A stretch of 64,000 nt of DNA, from NCBI GenBank assembly GCA_041687805.1, contig JBDNJK010000084.1, forward strand, positions 1 through 64,000, in the 5' to 3' direction. The position numbers and the translations under genes are program-made. The notes below the pieces were generated by a model that had not been told where the DNA came from, did not search any database, and worked only from the letters and a program-made list of their open reading frames with translations. Of this stretch, positions 16,471-23,707 are shown piece by piece. The DNA comes from SZUA-87 sp041687805 (GTDB lineage: Bacteria; Actinomycetota; Acidimicrobiia; Acidimicrobiales; Aldehydirespiratoraceae). Each line of letters begins with the position of its first letter. The first letter of the stretch is position 1.

Positions 16471-16853
16471 GGTAAGGCAAGTTCTTTGTATTCCAATCGT
16501 TTACGGGCCGGGCCAACCTCGCTCGACATCGTCCACCGATGGGTTGGCGAACGTAGCAGTGCTGTGGACAGCCGCAACTCGGAGATTTGCGACGTATCAA
16601 AACCCCTGCTCAGAGGGTCTATTTAACGATGTAATTACATTATTGGAAGATCCATTACACTATTGTCGTTCTCGGCCTACTTATTGCTTGATCGATAAAC
16701 ATCAGCGAGCGCTTATATTGTCGCATTGTGCGTCGTGGTTGCCGCGGTGATGATCCGACCATACGGTTATGCGCTGACGTCAACGGTTTCCATACCCCCG
16801 AAACCGAATTTTGCCTTCGCCGGTGTCCTGTCGAAGGCCTTCCGGAGGAAGAC
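16459..16853. other. dnaA-rpmH intergenic region, candidate replication origin
   Basis: A gap of about 395 bp between divergent gene runs, with no credible ORF. Box-like sites are TGTGGACAG at 16562-16570, a weaker TCGTCCACC at 16529-16537, and the inverted pair at 16451-16470. An AT-rich stretch at about 16619-16670 could be a duplex-unwinding element. It holds the palindrome TGTAATTACA (16630-16639) and two near-identical 12-mers, ATTACATTATTG (16634-16645) and ATTACACTATTG (16654-16665), starting 20 bases apart. Leading-strand gene orientation flips here. The right end must also hold the rpmH promoter; TATATT at 16714-16719 is a possible -10 without a good -35. Confidence 0.55.
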
Positions 16854-16988
16854 ATGAAGCGCCCCTACCAACCCAACACCCGCAAGCGGAGCAAGAAGCA
16901 TGGCTTTCGCTCCCGGATGAGCACACGCGCCGGCCGTGCTGTGCTTCGGTCCCGTCGCCAGAAGGGCCGCGCCCGTCTTTCGGCGTGA
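16854..16988 (+). CDS. rpmH: 50S ribosomal protein L34
   Basis: A 44-residue, very basic protein: MKRPYQPNTRKRSKKHGFRS, then MSTRAGRAVLRSRRQKGR. This is an unmistakable L34, a late-assembling component of the large ribosomal subunit near its exit tunnel. GGAGGAAGAC precedes the ATG. It is the first gene of the rightward run, and its stop overlaps the rnpA GTG, the classical rpmH-rnpA pair. Confidence 0.98.
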   Translation: MKRPYQPNTRKRSKKHGFRSRMSTRAGRAVLRSRRQKGRARLSA

Positions 16989-17320
16989 TCAAAAGTCTTT
17001 CGGATCGCCGTTCGTTTCAACGGCTGCGATCGCGTGGAGTGAAATGTGGTCGAGGTCCCATAAGGATCGTCCACCTATCCATTCCTGGTGATCCAGTACG
17101 AGTAGCGTTTGCCATTCCCCGATTGGTGGGTGGCGCAGTGGTCAGGAATCGGATCAGGCGACGGATCAAAGCCGTGCTACGAGAGTTGTCCATGAAATCA
17201 GCAGGTTCATTGCCTGGAGGCGACTACCTCATTCGGATCACCGCGCCTCTTGATCGCTTCGATCACAACGCACTGACTCGAGCGATTACCGAACTGGTTT
17301 CTGAGAAGAGGCTGGCATGA
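16985..17320 (+). CDS. rnpA: Ribonuclease P protein component
   Basis: A 111-residue basic protein that assists the RNase P RNA in trimming tRNA 5' leaders. The family RNR-type motif appears as AVVRNRIRRRIKAVLRE near the middle, and the N-terminal SLSDRRSFQRLRSRG matches the usual L-xx-xx-F-xx-v-xx-G helix. Start taken as GTG at 16985, overlapping the rpmH stop; a longer upstream frame would run through rpmH. The stop overlaps the yidD ATG (ATGA). Confidence 0.96.
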   Translation: MIKSLSDRRSFQRLRSRGVKCGRGPIRIVHLSIPGDPVRVAFAIPRLVGGAVVRNRIRRRIKAVLRELSMKSAGSLPGGDYLIRITAPLDRFDHNALTRAITELVSEKRLA

Positions 17321-17559
17321 CGCCGGCGGCTCGTCTTTTGCGCAAGGCAGCACGTGGTTACCAACGGCTGTTTGCCGGTCGGCCGTCGCCGTGTCGTTAC
17401 GAGCCATCGTGCTCCACCTATGCCATCGAGGCCGTGGAGACACATGGCGCGTTCAGGGGCGGATGGTTCGCAACAAAACGAATTTGCCGGTGTCACCCTT
17501 GGGGTGGCCACGGTTGGGACCCAGTCCCTGAAGCCAGGGAGCATCAATGTTCAACCTGA
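17317..17559 (+). CDS. yidD: Membrane protein insertion efficiency factor YidD
   Basis: An 80-residue YidD protein. It carries the conserved CRYEPSCSTYAIEAVETHGAFRGGW, followed by RICRCHPWGGHGWDPVP, with four cysteines in the family positions. It helps YidC insert membrane proteins at the cytoplasmic face. It overlaps rnpA by four bases upstream and yidC by 13 bases downstream, a tight translational chain. Confidence 0.95.
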   Translation: MTPAARLLRKAARGYQRLFAGRPSPCRYEPSCSTYAIEAVETHGAFRGGWFATKRICRCHPWGGHGWDPVPEAREHQCST

Positions 17560-18731
17560 TTTTCGACAGCATCGCAGGATTGGTGGCGTGGTTCTATTCG
17601 ATATGGCCGTCATACGGCATGTCGGTGGCCTTCCTCACGTTGGCGGTGATGGTGTTCGTGACGCCGCTCACGCTGAAGAGCACCAAATCGATGCTGCAGA
17701 TGCAAAGGCTTCAGCCAGAACTGAAGGCGATTCAGGCTCGTTACAAAGACGATCGCCAGAAGATGAACGAAGAGTTGATGAAGTTCTACCAAGAGAACGG
17801 CATCAATCCCTTGGGCGGCTGTCTGCCGATGATCATCCAAATGCCTGTGTTCTTGGTGTTGTTCAGAGTGGTACGCGGCCTCACCCGCCGTGCCACTGAT
17901 GTTGGTCAACAGTTTGGTTGGACGGCGGGCCATGGCAACGGAGCGAGCACCATAGCGTCGAGCGAACGTGTGTTCGATCCAGACAACGTGAGTCTTACCA
18001 GCAAGCTCTACGAGAATCTGCATACCCATACTGAGATGGTGTCGTGGGGGATCGATCTCTCACGTTCAGCTCAAGATGTGATGCGTGAGAGCATCGTCTC
18101 CGCGCTCCCCTACTTCGTACTCATCGCCATTGTGCTGGTGAGTAGCATTTACCAACAGCGACAGATTCAAGGCCGCAACACCGGTTCTCAGGTCAACTCG
18201 CAACAGCAGATGATCATGAAGATCATGCCGTTCATGCTGCCGGTGTTCAGCTTCACAATGCCGGCGGCGTTGGTTGTGTACTTCGTCATCTCAAACGTCT
18301 ACCGGATTGGCCAGCAGGGATACATCACGCATTCCCTCTACAGCGGAGAAGAAAGTCTCGGCGCCCAGATCGCCAAGCAGCGCAAATCCGATTCCAGTGA
18401 TTCAAAGGGCTCGGGGGCCAAAGAGGCCAAGAGTTCCGCCGAGCAGTCGAAGTCGTCGCGTGGCGGATCGACGTCGGGCAATAAGGACCTGTCTGCCAAG
18501 CGACTCCGGAGCGACCGTGCTCCCAAGGAGCAGCCGGAGAAGTCCAAGACCAAGAAGGCAAAGCCGACGAAACCGAAGGCGAAGGGTAGCCGTCGCTCCC
18601 CCGCCGCCGGCGGCAAGTCGGCGAGTCGCAAGGATCGACAGGGTGGCCGTACCGGCAAAGCGCCAACACGTGCCAAGGGAGGTCGGACGACCGACCCAGG
18701 AAGCCCACAACACCGCAAACGAAAGAAGTAG
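17547..18731 (+). CDS. yidC: Membrane protein insertase YidC/Oxa1
   Basis: A 394-residue insertase. Transmembrane helices lie near residues 22-45, 90-112, 188-210 and 228-255. The hydrophobic groove segment is GINPLGGCLPMIIQMPVF. An outward loop (about 113-180) is long and polar. The C-terminal tail from about 275 is Lys/Ser/Arg-rich (roughly 120 residues), longer than in most YidC; such tails contact ribosomes in other systems. There is no lipobox, so unlike Bacillus SpoIIIJ it is not a lipoprotein. Start ATG at 17547 overlaps yidD. Confidence 0.95.
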   Translation: MFNLIFDSIAGLVAWFYSIWPSYGMSVAFLTLAVMVFVTPLTLKSTKSMLQMQRLQPELKAIQARYKDDRQKMNEELMKFYQENGINPLGGCLPMIIQMPVFLVLFRVVRGLTRRATDVGQQFGWTAGHGNGASTIASSERVFDPDNVSLTSKLYENLHTHTEMVSWGIDLSRSAQDVMRESIVSALPYFVLIAIVLVSSIYQQRQIQGRNTGSQVNSQQQMIMKIMPFMLPVFSFTMPAALVVYFVISNVYRIGQQGYITHSLYSGEESLGAQIAKQRKSDSSDSKGSGAKEAKSSAEQSKSSRGGSTSGNKDLSAKRLRSDRAPKEQPEKSKTKKAKPTKPKAKGSRRSPAAGGKSASRKDRQGGRTGKAPTRAKGGRTTDPGSPQHRKRKK

Positions 18732-18737
18732 GACTTG

Positions 18738-18775
18738 TCGTCGTGGACCCCAGGTGGTCCCGACCTTCACGACGA
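18738..18775 (+). promoter_or_regulatory. Intercistronic stem-loop between yidC and jag
   Basis: Outer arms TCGTCGTG (18738-18745) and CACGACGA (18768-18775) enclose an inner GGACC/GGTCC hairpin (18745-18749 and 18756-18760). No T-run follows, so it is more likely an RNA processing or pausing element than a full terminator. It lies 26 bases before the jag GTG. Confidence 0.4.
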
Positions 18776-18801
18776 GTTCGATTAACCAGGGAGGAAATAT
18801 T

Positions 18802-19716
18802 GTGGATTGGGTAGAAGGTATTGGGATCTCCGTTGAGGAGGCCAAGAGCATGGCGCTCGAGGCACTTGGAGTTCACGAAGATGATGCCGAGTTCGAAGTT
18901 TTGGCCGAGGCAAAGTTGGGTTTGTTCAATCGAGTAAAAGAAAAGGCTCGGGTTCGTGTCCGAGTAAAACCGGCGACGCCAAGGGCAAAGGACGACCGTA
19001 GGCGTCGTCGCAGCCGTTCAGGCAGTAAAGATTCGCACGAATCATCGAATAGGGGAGAGAAGTCCTCTAACAACGGCGGAAGGAACCAACGGAAGTCTTC
19101 CGATTCTCGACCTCAAACGGATCATAAATCCGATGAGTCGGCGCCGAAGAAGAAGTCCGGCGGGCAGCAAGGCAGGAATCGCAAGAAGGACGACGGCAGG
19201 GACGCTGCCCCCAACTCCAAGGATGAGAATATGGAAACAATGACACTTGTCGAGCAGGCCGATGTGGCCGAGGCATTTGTAACTGGTCTGGCTGCCGAGT
19301 TCGGGCAGACAGTGACGTTCGAGCGGCGGGATGTCGACGAAAATGAGATTCGAATCACGGTCAACGGAGACATTCTGGGCCGAATGATTGGTCGTCATGG
19401 CGCTACCGCCAACGCCATCGATGAGCTGGTCCGCACGGTTCTCCAGCGTCAGGCCGGGGGTGGACGCGACGGTCGAGTGAGAATCGATATCGGTGGTGTG
19501 GCCAGTCGTAGAGAAGATGCGCTTCGTGCGTTCTGCGTCAAGATCGCCGCTCAGGTACGTGAATCTGGCAAGGAAGTTGCTCTGGAGCCGATGAGGGGAT
19601 CGGACCGCAAGGTTGTCCATGATGCCATGACATCAGAGGACGGTGTCGGCACTATTTCCGAGGGCGAAGACCCCAATCGCAGGGTTGTTGTAGTTACTGC
19701 AGGTAATGACGACTGA
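18802..19716 (+). CDS. khpB: RNA-binding protein Jag/KhpB
   Basis: A 304-residue protein with three parts: a Jag-N domain (about 1-50, including GISVEEAKSMALEALGV and AKLGLFN), a basic low-complexity linker (about 58-135, rich in Arg, Ser, Lys and Asn), a KH domain with GRMIGRHGATANAI (about 190-203), and an R3H domain whose RKVVHDAM lies near 272. Jag/KhpB binds RNA and affects cell elongation and division in Gram-positive bacteria. GTG at 18802 has GGGAGG ahead of it; a longer frame exists upstream but runs into yidC. The stop overlaps rsmG by 11 bases. Confidence 0.92.
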   Translation: MDWVEGIGISVEEAKSMALEALGVHEDDAEFEVLAEAKLGLFNRVKEKARVRVRVKPATPRAKDDRRRRRSRSGSKDSHESSNRGEKSSNNGGRNQRKSSDSRPQTDHKSDESAPKKKSGGQQGRNRKKDDGRDAAPNSKDENMETMTLVEQADVAEAFVTGLAAEFGQTVTFERRDVDENEIRITVNGDILGRMIGRHGATANAIDELVRTVLQRQAGGGRDGRVRIDIGGVASRREDALRAFCVKIAAQVRESGKEVALEPMRGSDRKVVHDAMTSEDGVGTISEGEDPNRRVVVVTAGNDD

Positions 19717-20341
19717 CGACTTCCTGTCGAAGCTCGATCTGGCATGGAAGCCGGCTCGAGCGATGGGTGCCCTTGGCGGCGCCTCAGTTGCAGAATTGTG
19801 TGATCATGCGGCCGGGTTCATCCCGGCCGCTTTTCGCGTCGACTCCCCCACTAACTGCCTCGATATCGGCACAGGAGTCGGTCTGCCAGGCATTTTCTTG
19901 GCATTTGCCCTCCCCGAAAGCCGCTGGACATTACTGGACGCCAGTGAGCGGCGTTGTGAGATCGCGGCCCAGGCCGTCTCTGCTGTAGGTGTCGACCATC
20001 GTGTAGAGGTGGTTCATGGTCGTGCCGACGTACTCGCTCGTTCTAGTACGTCTCGACAAGGGTTCGATTTCGTGGTGAGCCGACTGTTCGGACCTATGTC
20101 GGAGACGATTGAGTGTGGTATGCCCTGTGTGAAGGTTGGCGGATCGCTCGTGGCGTCGTGTGCGGATGAGATGGTTGTGGCTTGGCAGAACGCTAGCTTG
20201 GCGGCCGTTGGCGGTCATTATGTTGGGTCATGGAAGTCTGACAGTGGTGTGTATGTTCGAGTCGATGGTGTCAGTGGGCTAGAGGATCGGTTTCCTCGCC
20301 GGCCGGCAGCTCGCCGTCGCTCTCCCCTGTTTCCGCTCTGA
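19706..20341 (+). CDS. rsmG: 16S rRNA 7-methylguanosine methyltransferase RsmG
   Basis: A 211-residue SAM-dependent methyltransferase that methylates G527 of 16S rRNA. The SAM-binding motif LDIGTGVGLPGIFLAF lies near residues 49-64, followed by LLDASERRCEIAAQAV. FDFVVSRLFGP replaces the more usual VxSRAxA, a normal variant. The very C-terminus (PRRPAARRRSPLFPL) is basic and resembles other actinobacterial RsmG ends. Starts inside the end of jag; parS lies just downstream. Confidence 0.94.
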   Translation: MTTDDFLSKLDLAWKPARAMGALGGASVAELCDHAAGFIPAAFRVDSPTNCLDIGTGVGLPGIFLAFALPESRWTLLDASERRCEIAAQAVSAVGVDHRVEVVHGRADVLARSSTSRQGFDFVVSRLFGPMSETIECGMPCVKVGGSLVASCADEMVVAWQNASLAAVGGHYVGSWKSDSGVYVRVDGVSGLEDRFPRRPAARRRSPLFPL

Positions 20342-20350
20342 TATCCCGCT

Positions 20351-20376
20351 CGAGTTGTTTCACGTGAAACAACTCG
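20351..20376. promoter_or_regulatory. parS centromere-like site
   Basis: The core TGTTTCACGTGAAACA (20356-20371) is the exact consensus parS. It sits within a 26-bp perfect palindrome spanning 20351-20376. ParB binds such sites and spreads by CTP-dependent sliding to load ParA/SMC action at the origin. It is in the rsmG-parA gap, about 98 bp before parA. No second site was noticed. Confidence 0.97.
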
Positions 20377-20473
20377 GAGCCGGAACGCCAAACCGATAAA
20401 CCCTGTCGATGGTCCTTGCAACTCGTCGATACATCGGGAAGGATTACGCGATTACCTGAAAGGTAGACGCTTA

Positions 20474-21274
20474 GTGTCGGAGGCTCACGAAAGTATGTCC
20501 AATCATTCCGGCCCGCGCATTTTCGCGGTAGCCAATCAGAAAGGTGGGGTGGGGAAGACCACAACCACCGTGAATCTCGGTGCAACCATCGCCGATCTCG
20601 GCAAACGAGTCATGGTGATCGATCTCGATCCCCAAGCGAATGCCACCACCGGCCTTGGCTTGAATCCCAGACAGCTCGACAACTCGATGTATGACGTGCT
20701 CCTCCAGGATTTGCCAATGGAAGATGTCGTCGAACCATCAGAGGTCAAAAATCTATTCGTGGCCCCGGCGAATCTCAATTTGGCAGGAGCCGAAATCGAG
20801 TTGGTGCCTGCATTCAGTCGAGAGCGAAAGCTCAAGGCGGCGATTGAGTCGGTAGCAAACGACTACGACGTCTTTTTGATCGACTGTCCCCCATCGCTTG
20901 GGTTGTTGACCATCAATGGCCTGACCGCAGCCACCGAGGTACTGGTTCCGATTCAGACGGAGTATTACGCGCTGGAGGGCCTTGGCCAACTACTGCGAAA
21001 CGTCAACCTGGTGAAGCGTGATCTGAATCCCACACTGGAAATCAGCACCATTGTTCTTGTGATGTTCGATGCACGTACCAAGTTGTCGAGTCAAGTTTCG
21101 GCTGATGTGCGGGAACATTTCGGCGACAAGGTGTGTCGTCAGGTGATTCCCCGCTCGGTTCGCCTCAGCGAGGCTCCGAGTTTTGGACAGCCCATCACCA
21201 TCTATGACCCGACATCTCGAGGGGCGATAGCGTATCGAGAATTGGCAAAGGAGATCATCAATGGCGCGTCGTAG
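20474..21274 (+). CDS. parA: Chromosome partitioning ATPase ParA
   Basis: A 266-residue deviant-Walker ATPase. The motif KGGVGKTTTTVNLG is near residues 23-36, Walker A-prime MVIDLDPQANATTG follows, and DVFLIDCPPSLGLLT is near 132-146. It drives origin segregation with ParB/parS. Annotated from GTG at 20474; an ATG at 20495 with GGAGG 11 bases upstream is an equally good start and would shorten it by seven residues. Overlaps parB by 14 bases. Confidence 0.96.
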   Translation: MSEAHESMSNHSGPRIFAVANQKGGVGKTTTTVNLGATIADLGKRVMVIDLDPQANATTGLGLNPRQLDNSMYDVLLQDLPMEDVVEPSEVKNLFVAPANLNLAGAEIELVPAFSRERKLKAAIESVANDYDVFLIDCPPSLGLLTINGLTAATEVLVPIQTEYYALEGLGQLLRNVNLVKRDLNPTLEISTIVLVMFDARTKLSSQVSADVREHFGDKVCRQVIPRSVRLSEAPSFGQPITIYDPTSRGAIAYRELAKEIINGAS

Positions 21275-22154
21275 CGGTCTCGGCAAAGGTCTGAGCTCTC
21301 TCATTCCGGCTGATTTGGAGGGGGAAGGGGCCGTATACCGTGAGCTCGATATCGATTCGGTGGTCCCCAACAGGTACCAGCCGCGCGAACACTTCGACGA
21401 GGAGTCACTCAGTTCACTTGCTGCGTCGATCTCCGAGATAGGCGTAATCCAACCGATCGTGGTTCGTGAAGCCGACGGCGGCGGATACGAACTGATAGCG
21501 GGGGAGAGGCGGTGGCGCGCGGCGCGACGTGCCGGCATTCCTTCGATCCCGGCTTTGATACGTGGGGTCGATGATCTTGCCAGCCTGGAGACGGCGGTCG
21601 TCGAGAACCTGCATCGTCAAGATCTCAACGCACTTGAGGAGGCCTCGGCTTATCAACAGCTGATCGAAGATTTCGGCCTTACCCAAGATTCCGTGTCCAA
21701 GAGGGTCGGTAGATCGCGTTCTGCGGTGGCCAACTCGATTCGTTTGCTACAACTACCTCCGTTGGTGCAGCAGTTGGTGATTGAATCCCAGATCTCGGCG
21801 GGACACGCACGGGCCCTGTTGGCCACACCGGATCGTGAACTACAGGAATCGATCGCCAAGAGGATCGTTACCGAGAGTCTCACCGTACGACAGGTCGAGG
21901 AGCTGCTACGTGACGATGCCAGCGACCCGCAACCGGCAATTGAAATACCAGAAACGGATGACAAGCCACCCATACCGCGGGAGCTCCCAGAAGCTGGTGT
22001 GCTGGAATTGGAAGAACTTCTGTCTGCCCGGCTCGATACCAGGGTGAAAGTGAAGCTGGGGAAGGGCACCGGCCGACTGATGGTCGAGTTCGCCGATCTT
22101 GATGATCTGGAACGGATTTATCGAATTATCACTCCGCCAGGAACAGTCGTATAA
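21261..22154 (+). CDS. parB: Chromosome partitioning protein ParB
   Basis: A 297-residue ParB/Spo0J. The N-terminus MARRSGLGKGLSSLIP is typical. The CTPase/DNA-sliding motif GERRWRAAR lies near residue 76, the helix-turn-helix includes LTQDSVSKRVGRSRSAVANSIRLL (about 137-160), and a C-terminal dimerisation region ends in RIYRIITPPG. It recognises the parS just upstream of parA. Followed by a short gap with DnaA boxes before a convergent gene. Confidence 0.96.
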   Translation: MARRSGLGKGLSSLIPADLEGEGAVYRELDIDSVVPNRYQPREHFDEESLSSLAASISEIGVIQPIVVREADGGGYELIAGERRWRAARRAGIPSIPALIRGVDDLASLETAVVENLHRQDLNALEEASAYQQLIEDFGLTQDSVSKRVGRSRSAVANSIRLLQLPPLVQQLVIESQISAGHARALLATPDRELQESIAKRIVTESLTVRQVEELLRDDASDPQPAIEIPETDDKPPIPRELPEAGVLELEELLSARLDTRVKVKLGKGTGRLMVEFADLDDLERIYRIITPPGTVV

Positions 22155-22171
22155 GAGTGGTCAGATTCGGA

Positions 22172-22187
22172 TGTGACATATGTCACA
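22172..22187. promoter_or_regulatory. Crp-type palindrome after parB
   Basis: TGTGACATATGTCACA is a perfect 16-bp palindrome and matches the Crp/GlxR consensus TGTGA-N6-TCACA exactly. It lies between the 3' ends of parB and the convergent cwlM-like gene, where no promoter is required, and 20 bp from a cluster of DnaA boxes. It could instead be bound by another dimeric regulator. Confidence 0.55.
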
Positions 22188-22207
22188 TTAGGTTGAGGCT
22201 CAAGTAG

Positions 22208-22239
22208 TTATCCACCCCTATGGATAAGCCTGTGGATAA
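22208..22239. promoter_or_regulatory. Cluster of three DnaA boxes
   Basis: TTATCCACC (22208-22216), TATGGATAA (22219-22227, inverted) and TGTGGATAA (22231-22239, inverted, perfect TTATCCACA) lie in 32 bases, followed by AT-rich GATATTTAGTATT. These are the best consensus DnaA boxes seen in the window. They fill a 91-bp gap between convergent genes, so they are not a promoter control region for either neighbour. Confidence 0.7.
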
Positions 22240-22245
22240 CGATAT

Positions 22246-23226
22246 TTAGTATTCGTGGAGGGGATCAGCACACCATTGGGTGACAGCGCTGCGAAGACCG
22301 GCGACTATCGACGCCGACCTTTCCACGACCAAGGCTGGTGGCCCGACCCGACACCAGATCGCCGGCATACGGGTCTCGCGCAGGATCGGTAGGCGCAGCC
22401 CCGACACCGGCAGGTCGGTGTCGAGAACTTCGCTCAATTTCTCGGCACAACACCCGGCCAGCGATCGTCCCCCGGCTGATTCGAATCCCTCGGTGGCGAA
22501 GAAGGCCACCGAGTGATCGGCGGTGGCCAAGGTCACGCCCATATAAACCCCGCCCTCCCAGGAGTTGGCCGACTTGGCTTGAGTCGACAGATCCGGGTGG
22601 TGCAGCGTCAACACATCGGCGCCGTCGACCCGAAGCCGACGCGCCAAGCTGTCGACGACGGCCGGCAGTCCACCCGGCTCACCGATTACGAAGCGCCGGC
22701 CCCCGACGCTGCCGGTAAGGCTTCTCAACGACTCATTGGCGCGAACTTCGGCCACGGTCTTGGAGCCGGCCGTTCGGCCACGGAGGTGGGCGAGGCAGGT
22801 GACGGTGTCTCGGCCGAGGGCGCCGTCTGGAGTCAAGGCTTGGTTTCTCTGAAAGTCGCGGAGTGCAGCCTCGGTATCAGGGCCGAAAATTCCGTCGACC
22901 CAGCCGGCGTCGAATCCGAATGAGCCCAACTGCTGTTGCAACTGGGTGACGTCGTCGCCGCGGAACATCGGCGACCGAAGGTAGATCATTCTGTCACCGA
23001 GTTGATGATCTGCTTCGATCAATGCGGTCCAAGTCTGGCGACCACAGATTCCATCGACGACGAGCCCTCGTCGAGTCTGAAACTCGCAGAGAGATTCCGC
23101 CGTGGACGAATCAAACACGTCGAGATCGGTCAGGCCTTCGGCCCCCATGGCTATCAATCGCCTGTGGAGGTCGTGGACCGAGGGACCCAGGTCTCCGAGT
23201 CGGAGCGGAAGTCCTGGAGTTGTCAT
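22246..23226 (-). CDS. CwlM-like protein: two peptidoglycan-binding domains plus degenerate amidase domain
   Basis: A 326-residue protein without a signal peptide. Two PG_binding_1 repeats (about residues 5-70 and 80-150) carry the DGIFGPDTEAALRDFQ type motif. The C-terminal half has the outline of an N-acetylmuramoyl-L-alanine amidase (Amidase_3), but the zinc and catalytic sites are lost: DPGHGG is GEPGG, the SIHxN region is MGVTLATAD, and the final Glu is replaced in MPAIWCRVGP. The parB-cwlM-trxA-trxB setting is that of mycobacterial CwlM, a cytosolic non-enzymatic activator of MurA. ATG at 23226 chosen over a TTG five codons upstream. Confidence 0.8.
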   Translation of the reverse strand: MTTPGLPLRLGDLGPSVHDLHRRLIAMGAEGLTDLDVFDSSTAESLCEFQTRRGLVVDGICGRQTWTALIEADHQLGDRMIYLRSPMFRGDDVTQLQQQLGSFGFDAGWVDGIFGPDTEAALRDFQRNQALTPDGALGRDTVTCLAHLRGRTAGSKTVAEVRANESLRSLTGSVGGRRFVIGEPGGLPAVVDSLARRLRVDGADVLTLHHPDLSTQAKSANSWEGGVYMGVTLATADHSVAFFATEGFESAGGRSLAGCCAEKLSEVLDTDLPVSGLRLPILRETRMPAIWCRVGPPALVVERSASIVAGLRSAVTQWCADPLHEY

Positions 23227-23316
23227 GTAGCGGCAATCCAAGTCGGTGTCATCGAATACGAATCGTACAACCCTGGGACGGCGCGAAACGACCGGCTCAG
23301 CGAGGGAGAATCGGGC

Positions 23317-23643
23317 TCAGATGAACTCGGAGATGTCGTCGAGAAGGGCCTGCTTGGGCTTGGCTCCGACAACCCTCTTCACAGGCTTGCCATCCTTGAA
23401 CAAAATAAGAGTGGGAATGCTCATGACCTCGAAGCGACGGGCCACGCCCTGGGCTTCATCAACGTTGAGCTTGGCGATTCGCAAAGAGCCGGACTTTTCG
23501 GTGGCGATCTCTTCGAGCACGGGAGCGATCATCTTGCAGGGCCCGCACCATTCGGCCCAGAAGTCGACGAGTACGGGCTCAGAGGAACCGCCAATCTCCT
23601 CATCGAAGGTGGCGTCGGATAGGTGGGTGATTACGGCGGACAT
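23317..23643 (-). CDS. trxA: Thioredoxin
   Basis: A 108-residue thioredoxin with the redox centre WCGPCK, the cis-proline segment MSIPTLILFKDG and the usual length. It reduces disulfides in cytoplasmic proteins and is recycled by the reductase encoded 64 bp upstream. AGGGA precedes the ATG at a normal distance. Same strand as trxB and the cwlM-like gene. Confidence 0.97.
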   Translation of the reverse strand: MSAVITHLSDATFDEEIGGSSEPVLVDFWAEWCGPCKMIAPVLEEIATEKSGSLRIAKLNVDEAQGVARRFEVMSIPTLILFKDGKPVKRVVGAKPKQALLDDISEFI

Positions 23644-23707
23644 TTGTGGTCCCTTCCTAGACAGGCACGTAAGTGCATCGTGGTCAACAACACTCGACGG
23701 GGTATTG

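Noticed and set aside
18274..18801. N-terminal extension of jag overlapping yidC
   Set aside because: The real GTG with GGGAGG lies at 18802 and the upstream frame is arginine/proline-rich shadow sequence.
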